A DNA stretch of 64,000 bases from Mycoplana dimorpha (lineage in GTDB: Bacteria; Pseudomonadota; Alphaproteobacteria; Rhizobiales; Rhizobiaceae): NCBI RefSeq assembly GCF_003046475.1, contig NZ_PZZZ01000003.1, positions 372,001 to 436,000 of the forward strand, in the 5' to 3' direction. The notes beneath the pieces were generated by a model that saw only the letters and a list, made by a program, of their open reading frames with translations, made no database searches and had not been told where the DNA came from. Of the stretch, positions 57,542 through 64,000 are shown in pieces. The translations under genes were made by a program, and so were the position numbers. The first letter of the stretch is position 1. The number at the start of each line of letters is the position of its first letter.

Positions 57542-59059
57542 ATGAATACGTTCGAATTCCTCATGCAGGGCCTGCTGGTCGCCGCCCAGCCGATGAACCT
57601 GCTTTATGCGCTGATCGGCGTGACGCTCGGCACCGCCGTGGGCGTGCTGCCCGGCATCGGCCCGGCGCTGACCGTGGCGCTGCTTTTGCCCGTCACCTAC
57701 AAGCTCGATCCGGCCGGCTCGCTGATCATGTTCGCCGGCATCTATTATGGCGGCATGTACGGCGGCTCGACCACTTCGATCCTGCTCAACACGCCGGGCG
57801 AGAGCGCATCGATCGTTACGGCGCTTGAGGGCAACAAGATGGCGCGGGCCGGCCGCGGCGGACCTGCGCTGGCCACGGCGGCGATCGGCTCCTTCGTCGC
57901 CGGCCTGATCGCCACGCTGGCGCTCGCCTTCGTGGCGCCGTTCATCGTCAAGGTCGCGCTGGTCTTCGGCCCACGAGAGTACTTCGCGCTGATGGTGCTC
58001 GCCTTCGTCACCGTCTCCTCGGCCTTCGGCGATTCGACGCTGCGGGGGCTCACCTCGCTGTTCGTCGGCCTGACGCTTGCGATGATCGGCATCGACCAGC
58101 TGAGCGGTCAGGCACGCCTGTCGTTCGGCATCCCTGACCTTTTGGACGGGATCGAGGTGACGACACTTGCGGTGGCGATGTTCGCGATCGGCGAGACCCT
58201 CTACATCGCCGCGCAGGGCGACAGGGGGCCGGACAAGGTGGAGGCGGTGAAGGGCTCCGTCTGGATGAACGCCGCCGATTGGGCGCGCTCGTGGAAGCCG
58301 TGGCTGCGCGGCACGGCCATCGGCTTTCCGATCGGCGCGATGCCGGCCGGCGGCGCCGAGATCGGCACCTTCCTCTCCTACGCAGCCGAGAAGCGGATGA
58401 CCAAGCATCCGGAGGAATTCGGCAACGGCGCCATCGAGGGCGTCGCCGGACCGGAAGCGGCAAACAACGCGTCTGCCGCCGGCACGCTGGTGCCGCTCCT
58501 GACGCTCGGCCTTCCGACCACGGCGACGGCGGCGATCATGCTCGCCGGCTTCCAGCAGTACGGCCTGCAGCCCGGCCCGCTGCTGTTTGCCACCAATCCG
58601 CAGCTCGTCTGGGGTCTGATCGCCAGCCTGTTGATCGCCAACCTGATGCTGCTGGTGCTGAACCTGCCGCTGATCGGGCTGTGGGTGAAGCTTTTGACGA
58701 TCCCCAGGCCGTGGCTATATGCCGGCATCCTGCTGTTTGCGACGCTCGGCACCATCGGCGCCAACCCGTCGGTCTTCGAGCTCGGCATGCTGCTCGCCTT
58801 TGGCCTTCTCGGCTACGTCATGCGTATCTTCGGCTACCCGATCGCGCCGGTTGTCGTCGGCCTGATCCTTGGGCCGCTCGCCGAGCAGCAGCTGCGCCGG
58901 GCTCTCGCGATCAGCCAGGGCGACATCACCACCCTCGTCGCCTCGCCGGTGGCGGTGGCGCTGCTGCTGATCGCCGCGGCGGCACTGATCATACCGCTGG
59001 TGCTGCGCGCCCGCGGGCGTGGCCTGGTGCTGTCGCAGCTGGCGGCCAGCGAGGACTGA
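57542..59059 (+). CDS. tctA: Tripartite tricarboxylate transporter large membrane subunit TctA
   Basis: 505-residue permease with about eleven membrane segments. Family markers: [19 protein letters not shown] (residues 36-54), [20 protein letters not shown] and the second half [19 protein letters not shown] and [13 protein letters not shown]. Couples tricarboxylate uptake to an ion gradient together with TctB and the receptor TctC. The tctB-tctA gap contains a RIME-like element, unusual inside an operon. Confidence 0.95.
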   Translation: MNTFEFLMQGLLVAAQPMNLLYALIGVTLGTAVGVLPGIGPALTVALLLPVTYKLDPAGSLIMFAGIYYGGMYGGSTTSILLNTPGESASIVTALEGNKMARAGRGGPALATAAIGSFVAGLIATLALAFVAPFIVKVALVFGPREYFALMVLAFVTVSSAFGDSTLRGLTSLFVGLTLAMIGIDQLSGQARLSFGIPDLLDGIEVTTLAVAMFAIGETLYIAAQGDRGPDKVEAVKGSVWMNAADWARSWKPWLRGTAIGFPIGAMPAGGAEIGTFLSYAAEKRMTKHPEEFGNGAIEGVAGPEAANNASAAGTLVPLLTLGLPTTATAAIMLAGFQQYGLQPGPLLFATNPQLVWGLIASLLIANLMLLVLNLPLIGLWVKLLTIPRPWLYAGILLFATLGTIGANPSVFELGMLLAFGLLGYVMRIFGYPIAPVVVGLILGPLAEQQLRRALAISQGDITTLVASPVAVALLLIAAAALIIPLVLRARGRGLVLSQLAASED

Positions 59060-59083
59060 GCGCCCGCGCGCATCTGAAAGGCA

Positions 59084-59115
59084 GCGCAGGCCGCGGGGTA
59101 ATCCGCGGCCTGCGC
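59084..59115 (+). terminator. Hairpin terminator of tctCBA
   Basis: GCGCAGGCCGCGG and CCGCGGCCTGCGC pair perfectly over 13 bp with a 6-base loop, followed by GATTT. The T run is short, but the stem is very stable and lies 25 bases after tctA. Confidence 0.7.
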
Positions 59116-59208
59116 GATTTGCATGGCTGACCTGCCGAGCCTGCCCTTGTTTGCAAGGCTCATCGGCGTCATATTTAGCTCGTTAACAAGCGAGAGAAAA
59201 GCAAGAAG

Positions 59209-59373
59209 ATGAGAGAGTTTCGCAACGCCGCTCGTCAGGGCTTCCTCGGGCGCGCTTTTGCAATGCTGGGAGCTGCGAGTGCGGCCGCCGCGGCTGTCGA
59301 AAACCACCGCCGTCCCAGGAATAGCGACCTGAAGGTCCTCGGCATCGAGCCGGCGTCCTTCCCCAACCGATAA
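59209..59373 (+). CDS. Small protein, 54 aa, DUF1127-like tail
   Basis: A 55-codon frame starting at ATG 59209 with AAGCAAGAAG ahead. The product is basic, has FRNAARQGFLGRAFAMLGAA in the first half and ends in SDLKVLGIEPASFPNR. The ending resembles the DxxLxxLGI(D/E)P motif at the end of DUF1127 small proteins, which affect RNA turnover and phosphate metabolism in some alphaproteobacteria; the Arg-rich middle is not obvious, so the link is tentative. It is followed by a folded stretch that could be its 3' end or a separate RNA. Confidence 0.6.
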   Translation: MREFRNAARQGFLGRAFAMLGAASAAAAAVENHRRPRNSDLKVLGIEPASFPNR

Positions 59374-59507
59374 CAGCGTCCGAAAAGGACCCGGGATCGC
59401 CAAGCGATCCGCGCCGGCATACGGCGCGCGTCTAAGCGGACGCCAAGTGCAGTGACCAGCATCATCCAGCAAGAAGGCCCGTTGATCACCGATCATCGGG
59501 CCTTCTT
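59374..59507 (+). ncRNA. Folded intergenic stretch, candidate small RNA
   Basis: GCGTCCG (59376-59382) pairs with CGGACGC (59437-59443) and encloses two hairpins: GGATCGC-caa-GCGATCC (59394-59410) and GCGCCG-gcata-CGGCGC (59411-59427). A long stem follows at 59471-59507 (AAGAAGGCCCG with CGGGCCTTCTT and an inner TGATC/GATCA). This branched fold is not explained by a gene. It may be a small RNA or the structured 3' end of the 54-aa gene. Known 6S or alpha-r families were not recognised. Confidence 0.4.
59471..59507. terminator. Strong hairpin after the 54-aa gene
   Basis: AAGAAGGCCCG pairs perfectly with CGGGCCTTCTT; the inner TGATC and GATCA extend the stem to a 3-base loop. Only a CTTCTT tail acts as T-rich end on the plus strand. 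Confidence 0.65.
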
Positions 59508-59549
59508 CGCATGAAGAAAACGCAAGCCGGGTGGCCCACATGCAAAGAC

Positions 59550-59583
59550 AACAAAGCCCCGGCATTTCTGCCGGGGCTTTGTT
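59550..59583 (-). terminator. Intrinsic terminator of typA
   Basis: ACAAAGCCCCGGC and GCCGGGGCTTTGT pair over 13 bp with a 6-base loop. It lies 34 bp beyond the typA stop on the minus strand and may work both ways. Confidence 0.8.
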
Positions 59584-59616
59584 CGATCTGGGTAGGGCTT
59601 GGCGTAGCGTTGCAGA

Positions 59617-61446
59617 TTATGCAGCGCCGGCCGAGCGCTGCTTTTCGAAGCGCTTGCGGTCGTTGGAGTCGAGATAGAGCTTGCGAAGGCGGATCGACTT
59701 CGGCGTCACCTCGACCAGTTCGTCGTCCTGGATCCAGGAGAGCGCCCGCTCCAGCGTCATCTTGATCGGCGGGGTGAGGCGGACGGCCTCGTCCTTGCCG
59801 GCGGCGCGGATGTTGGTGAGCTTCTTGCCCTTCAGCACGTTCACTTCCAGATCGTTGTCGCGCGTGTGGATGCCGACGATCATCCCGGCATAGACCTTGT
59901 CGCCGGCGTCGATCACCATCGGACCGCGGTCTTCGAGGTTGAAGAGCGCGTAGGCCACGGCCTCGCCGGATTCATTGGAGAGCAGCACGCCGTTGACGCG
60001 GCCGCCGATCTCGCCCTTGTAGGGCTGGTACTCGTGGAACAGCCGGTTCATGATCGCCGTGCCGCGGGTATCCGTCAGAAGTTCCGACTGGTAGCCGATC
60101 AGGCCGCGGGTCGGCGCGAAGAAGACGAGGCGGACGCGGTTGCCGCCGGACGGGCGGAGCTCCACCATCTCGGCCTTGCGCTCGGACATCTTCTGCACGA
60201 CGATGCCGGAATGCTCTTCGTCGACGTCGATGACGACTTCCTCGACCGGCTCGAGCATCTGGCCGGTCTCCTCATCCTTGTGCATGACGACGCGCGGACG
60301 CGAGACGGCAAGCTCGAAGCCTTCGCGGCGCATCGTTTCGATCAGCACGGCAAGCTGGAGTTCGCCGCGGCCGGAGACGAAGAACGAGTCCTTGTCGCCC
60401 GACTCTTCGATCTTCAGCGCCACGTTGCCTTCGGCTTCCTTGAACAGGCGATCGCGGATGACGCGGCTGGTGACCTTGTCGCCCTCGGTGCCGGCAAGCG
60501 GGCTGTCGTTGACGATGAAGGACATGGTGACGGTCGGCGGGTCGATCGGCTGGGCCTTCAGTGCCTCGGTCACCGACGGGTCGCAGAACGTGTCGGCGAC
60601 GGTGCCCTTGGTGAGGCCGGCGATCGCAACGATGTCGCCGGCTTGCGCCTCCTCGATCGGCTGGCGCTCGATGCCGCGGAACGCGAGGATCTTCGAGACG
60701 CGGCCGGTTTCGATCAGCTTGCCGTCCTGACCGAGCACCTTGACGGCCTGGTTCGGCTTGATCGAGCCGGAGTGAACGCGGCCGGTGATGATGCGGCCGA
60801 GGAACGGATTGGCCTCGAGGATCGTGCCGATCATGCGGAACGGCCCTTCGCCCACCGTCGGCTCCGGCACGTGCTTGAGCACGAGATCGAGCAGCGGCGC
60901 CATGCCCTGATCCTGCGGGCCTTCCGGGTTGACGTTCATCCAGCCGTTGCGGCCCGAACCGTAGAGGATCGGGAAATCGAGCTGCTCGTCGGTGGCGTCG
61001 AGGTTGGCAAACAGGTCGAAGACCTCGTTCAGCACTTCCTCGTGGCGGCCGTCGGGACGGTCGATCTTGTTGATGGCGACGATCGGCTTCAAGCCGACCT
61101 TGAGCGCCTTGCCGACGACGAACTTGGTCTGCGGCATCGGGCCTTCGGAGCTGTCGACAAGCACGATCGCCCCGTCCACCATCGACAGGATGCGCTCGAC
61201 CTCGCCGCCGAAGTCGGCGTGGCCGGGGGTGTCGACGATGTTGATGCGGGTTCCCTTCCACTCGACCGAGGTGGCCTTGGCGAGGATGGTGATGCCGCGT
61301 TCCTTTTCGATGTCGCCCGAGTCCATGACGCGTTCGGCGACGCGCTGGTTCTCGCGGAACGAGCCGGACTGCTTCAGGAGCTCGTCAACGAGCGTGGTTT
61401 TGCCATGGTCGACGTGCGCGATGATCGCGATATTACGAATGGACAT
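59617..61446 (-). CDS. typA: Ribosome-associated GTPase TypA/BipA
   Basis: Translational GTPase needed for ribosome assembly and stress growth. 609 residues. G1 AHVDHGKTT (residues 10-18), G2 KERGITI, G3 DTPGHAD, G4 NKIDR and the EF-G-like domains, ending with the BipA-specific C-terminal domain (PPIKMTLERALSWIQDDELV). The start at 61446 gives the standard N-terminus MSIRNIAIIAHVD. Confidence 0.96.
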   Translation of the reverse strand: MSIRNIAIIAHVDHGKTTLVDELLKQSGSFRENQRVAERVMDSGDIEKERGITILAKATSVEWKGTRINIVDTPGHADFGGEVERILSMVDGAIVLVDSSEGPMPQTKFVVGKALKVGLKPIVAINKIDRPDGRHEEVLNEVFDLFANLDATDEQLDFPILYGSGRNGWMNVNPEGPQDQGMAPLLDLVLKHVPEPTVGEGPFRMIGTILEANPFLGRIITGRVHSGSIKPNQAVKVLGQDGKLIETGRVSKILAFRGIERQPIEEAQAGDIVAIAGLTKGTVADTFCDPSVTEALKAQPIDPPTVTMSFIVNDSPLAGTEGDKVTSRVIRDRLFKEAEGNVALKIEESGDKDSFFVSGRGELQLAVLIETMRREGFELAVSRPRVVMHKDEETGQMLEPVEEVVIDVDEEHSGIVVQKMSERKAEMVELRPSGGNRVRLVFFAPTRGLIGYQSELLTDTRGTAIMNRLFHEYQPYKGEIGGRVNGVLLSNESGEAVAYALFNLEDRGPMVIDAGDKVYAGMIVGIHTRDNDLEVNVLKGKKLTNIRAAGKDEAVRLTPPIKMTLERALSWIQDDELVEVTPKSIRLRKLYLDSNDRKRFEKQRSAGAA

Positions 61447-61590
61447 GTTTGATCTCTGGGTTTTGGGCGCACACGGCGGAGGCAGCGCCATCTTCAATGG
61501 CGCGCTCTTACATGGTTTTCCGCACATGCGAAAGGGGCAGGCCGGCACTGCGTTGTGCCGGTCGCGCGAAAAATGGCCGTCCGACAGCCC

Positions 61591-63152
61591 TCATGAGATC
61601 ACCGCAGGGTCGAGCGTGGTGCTCCAGAGTTCGTGGTCGTCGCGATCCATGAGCCGCACCGTCATCTGCTCGCTGGCGCCATCGATATCGACCAGCCCGA
61701 AGAACTGCAAGCCGGCCGAAGGGGGCAGATTGCTGTCGGCGCCGCCGCCCGAGACCTTGATGAACCGCACCTCCGGTCCGAAGGTCATGTCGAGCGGGTG
61801 CGGCCCGTACGTGCCCGAATGCAGCGGTCCGGAGACGAACTCCCAGAAGGGCTCGAACTCCTTGAACCTCGCGCGCGCCGGGTCGTAGTGATGGGCGGCG
61901 GTATAGTGCACGTCGGCTGTCAGCCAGACGACATTGCGGATGGCATTGTCGCGCATGAAGCTGAGCAGTTCGGCGATCTCGCGCTCGCGGGCTGCCGGCG
62001 GGCCGTTCAGCCCGTCCGCCACGCCCTCGTAGCCGAGCTTCTGACCATAGTCGTCCCAGATGACGACGCCGAGCGGCATGTCGCAGGCAATCACCTTCCA
62101 TGTGGCCTTGGAGGCGAGCAGTTCGCGCCGCAGCCAGTCCGCCTGCCGCCAGCCGAACAGGCCGTTGTCTGTGCTGCCGCGGTTGGCGGTGCGATAGGAG
62201 CGCAGGTCGACGAAGAAAACGTCGAGCAACGGGCCATAGGCGATCTTGCGAAAGATGCGTCCCGGCTCGGTCGGTATGTAGCGGATCGGCGTCATCTCCT
62301 GGAACGCCCGCATGGCGCGCGCGGCATAGATGGCGATGTCCTTCTCCGGATAGCGCGGATCGTCGCGCAGGTCCGTCGAGGCCGACCAGTTGTTCAGCAC
62401 CTCGTGGTCGTCCCACTGGAAGAACGTCGGCACCTGCGCATTGAAGTTCAGCACGTGCCGGTCGAGCATGTTGTACTTCCACTGGCCGCGGTACTCGTCC
62501 AGCGTCCGCGCGACCTGGCGCTTCTCGTCGGTGACGATGCGGTTCTTCCAGACCGTGCCGTCGCGAAGCCGGATCTCGTCGGGGATCGGTCCGTCGGCGT
62601 AGATCGTGTCGCCGGAATGGATGAGAAAATCCGGCTCGTGCAGGAGCATGGTCGAATAGGTCTCATGCCGACGTCGTCGATGCCCCAGCCTTGGCCCGCC
62701 GTGTCGCCCGACCAGGCGAAGCGGACCGAGCGGCGGCGCAGCGGCGCGGTGCGGAACCGGCCGACGACCGGCTCGGAGACGAGATGCGCCGAATAGGGAT
62801 CGTTGGCCGTCAATCGAAAAAAGATGTCCTGGTCCGGCAAGAGCTCGGTCAGCAGGTGCTTGGCGGCGCAATCCGTCTGGCGTCCCGCCTTGAGCACCGG
62901 GCCGCGCATCGGATTTGTGAAGCTCTCGGTGGTCGAGTATTCGACGGCGATCTCGACCGGCCGGTCCGCCCGGGCCCAGATCATGCCGGACGAGGTGTCG
63001 ACGTCGACGGACTGCACCCCGTGCGTGAAGACGGGGCTGCCGTGCCGGCGCGCATAGTGGGGAACGGCCAGCGCCGAGGACGTGGCAAGACCGGCCACTC
63101 CGGCCGTCAGGAGGAACGAACGCCTTGTCAGAACATCGGAAACGATCGTCAT
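61591..63152 (-). pseudogene. phoD: PhoD-family alkaline phosphatase, frameshifted
   Basis: Secreted phosphodiesterase/phosphatase. The N-terminal part (63152 to about 62665) has a Tat signal (TRRSFLL then AGVAGLATSSALA) and runs to SGDTAGQGWGIDDVGM. The rest is in another frame, starting ETYSTMLLHEPDFLIHSGDT, with metal-site blocks HSGDTIYADGP, WDDHEVLNNW and LTADVHY, to the stop at 61591. One missing base near 62665 (ATGAGACC, where ATGGAGACC or similar would fit) accounts for it. With the frame restored, about 520 residues, the usual PhoD length. Decay or sequence error cannot be told apart here. Confidence 0.8.
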
Positions 63153-63213
63153 GATCCCCCGTCGAACGTCGCGAATCGGAAGGCAATTCGCGATGTCCAC
63201 CATCGGGGGATCA
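63152..63213 (-). promoter_or_regulatory. Start-codon hairpin of phoD
   Basis: TGATCCCCCG pairs perfectly with CGGGGGATCA (10 bp), and inside it TCGCGAAT pairs with ATTCGCGA (8 bp). On the phoD message the outer stem hides the G-rich ribosome site and the first bases of the start codon. This suggests translation control or a transcription-stage switch. Confidence 0.5.
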
Positions 63214-63214
63214 C

Positions 63215-63232
63215 ATGTCAGTTCCGTAACGG
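63215..63232 (-). promoter_or_regulatory. Possible Pho box upstream of phoD
   Basis: On the minus strand CCGTTAC, four bases, CTGACAT. Compared with the PhoB box repeat CTGTCAT in an 11-base step, the second half has 6 of 7 and the first 4 of 7. It is about 65 bases ahead of phoD. PhoB control of phoD is known in rhizobia, but this match is weak. Confidence 0.3.
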
Positions 63233-63288
63233 ATCGATTGCACGCCGGCGACGGTTCGGTGAAGGTCTTGTGACGGGCGCCGCCCGAT

Positions 63289-64000
63289 CTATGCCGCCAG
63301 CCCCTTCTTCTCCAGCATGGCATCGATCGAAGGCAGCTTGCCGCGGAAGGCCTTGTAGGCGTCTTCCGGATCGACGGCGCCGCCGATCGAGTAGATGTTC
63401 GCCTTCAGCTTCGCCGCCATGCCGGGATCGAATGCGTCGCCCGTCTCGGTGAAGGCGGCGAAGGCATCGGCGTCGAGCACCTCCGACCACATGTAGGAAT
63501 AGTAGCCGGCCGAATAGCCGTCGCCGGAAAAGACGTGCTGGAAGTGCGGCGTTGCATGGCGCATGACGATCGAGGCCGGCATGCCGATCTCTTCAAGCAG
63601 CTTGGCCTGTACCGCCATCGGATCCTCGACGGCCCCTTGCGTGTGGTAGGCCATGTCGACCAGCGCCGAGGAGGTGAACTCGACGGTGGCGAAGCCGGCG
63701 TTGAAGGTGCGGGCGGCGAGAACCTTGTCGAGCAGCGCCTGCGGCATCGGCGCGCCGGTCTCGTAATGCACGGCATAGGTCTTGAGGATTTCGGGAACGG
63801 TCAGCCAGTGCTCGTAGAGCTGCGAGGGCAGTTCGACGAAGTCGCGCGACACGCCGGTGCCCGACACGGTCGGATAGGTGACGTCGGAGAGCATGCCGTG
63901 CAGGGCATGGCCGAACTCGTGGAAGAGCGTGCGCGCGTCGTCGAGCGACAGCAGCGCCGGCCGGCCCTCGGCCGGCTTTGCGAAGTTGCAGACGTTGTAG
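63289..64000 (-). CDS. M3-family metallopeptidase (oligopeptidase A/Dcp type), C-terminal part
   Basis: Zinc peptidase that cleaves small peptides. The frame is open at the window end, so the gene starts beyond 64000 (about 237 C-terminal residues seen). The zinc motif HEFGHALHG is at the start of the visible part, followed by SDVTYPTVSGTGVSRDFVELPSQ with the Glu that completes the site, and SGDGYSAGYYSYMWSEVLDADAF, the family C-terminal motif. It ends 137 bp upstream of phoD on the same strand. Confidence 0.93.
   Translation of the reverse strand, partial: YNVCNFAKPAEGRPALLSLDDARTLFHEFGHALHGMLSDVTYPTVSGTGVSRDFVELPSQLYEHWLTVPEILKTYAVHYETGAPMPQALLDKVLAARTFNAGFATVEFTSSALVDMAYHTQGAVEDPMAVQAKLLEEIGMPASIVMRHATPHFQHVFSGDGYSAGYYSYMWSEVLDADAFAAFTETGDAFDPGMAAKLKANIYSIGGAVDPEDAYKAFRGKLPSIDAMLEKKGLAA

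Noticed and set aside
59866-61452. Plus-strand open frame of 528 codons opposite typA
   Set aside because: Antisense to a highly conserved gene; no protein-like content.

Overview
The window is about 64 kb of GC-rich chromosomal DNA from an alphaproteobacterium of the Rhizobiales, most likely a member of the Rhizobiaceae (Ensifer/Sinorhizobium, Shinella or Rhizobium type). The evidence is gene content and order: a CenR/OtpR-type regulator beside a cyclic-nucleotide-binding protein, ftsK-amtB-glnK-tesB, phbAB with phaR and rpmF, a SAM-II riboswitch on metA, an IalB-family protein, and a RIME-like intergenic repeat. I see no rRNA, insertion sequence, integrase, prophage, CRISPR array, plasmid functions or secretion cluster. 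It reads as core chromosome.

Layout. 1-5.7 kb: tail of a polar amino-acid ABC permease, leuC, a SixA-like phosphatase, an L,D-transpeptidase-like protein, the CenR-like regulator with a cNMP-binding protein, and exonuclease III. 5.8-16.5 kb: lolA, ftsK, amtB-glnK behind a putative sigma-54 promoter, tesB, a UbiH-family hydroxylase, then trm112, a Lon-substrate-binding protein, a thioredoxin-TPR chaperone (CnoX type) and a ProX deacylase, ending with tRNA-Gly(GCC). 17-21.9 kb: a complete branched-chain amino-acid-type ABC operon followed by a 72-aa unknown. 21.9-25.6 kb: a beta-hydroxyacid dehydrogenase, galM, a GNAT acetyltransferase and metA under a SAM-II riboswitch. 25.7-34.2 kb: PHB synthesis (phbB, phbA) divergent from phaR, then rpmF, a GST, mtgA divergent from ispA-hisC, and ispG. 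34.3-43.6 kb: an MFS transporter with a DeoR regulator, a BI-1/YbhL protein, a YbbAP-type ABC exporter divergent from tesA, thpR, a frameshifted low-molecular-weight phosphatase, phhB and a YkvA protein. 43.9-52.2 kb: an IalB-like protein, rlmN, a TrpX-type ABC operon, a LysE-family exporter, argG and a Bcr/CflA drug transporter. 52.5-59.1 kb: a TctDE two-component system with an extra periplasmic binding protein and a TctCBA tricarboxylate transporter. 59.2-64 kb: a 54-aa protein, a structured intergenic RNA candidate, typA, a frameshifted phoD, and a partial M3 peptidase.

Most genes are housekeeping or central metabolism and are well explained by known families. I did not find a coherent undescribed multi-gene system. 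The points worth a second look are regulatory or structural: the SAM-II riboswitch with its terminator, a candidate ybhL leader, a sigma-54 promoter, a start-codon hairpin and possible Pho box on phoD, a folded non-coding stretch beside typA, a near-perfect 33-bp palindrome upstream of galM, a RIME-like element, and two genes each broken by what looks like a single missing base.
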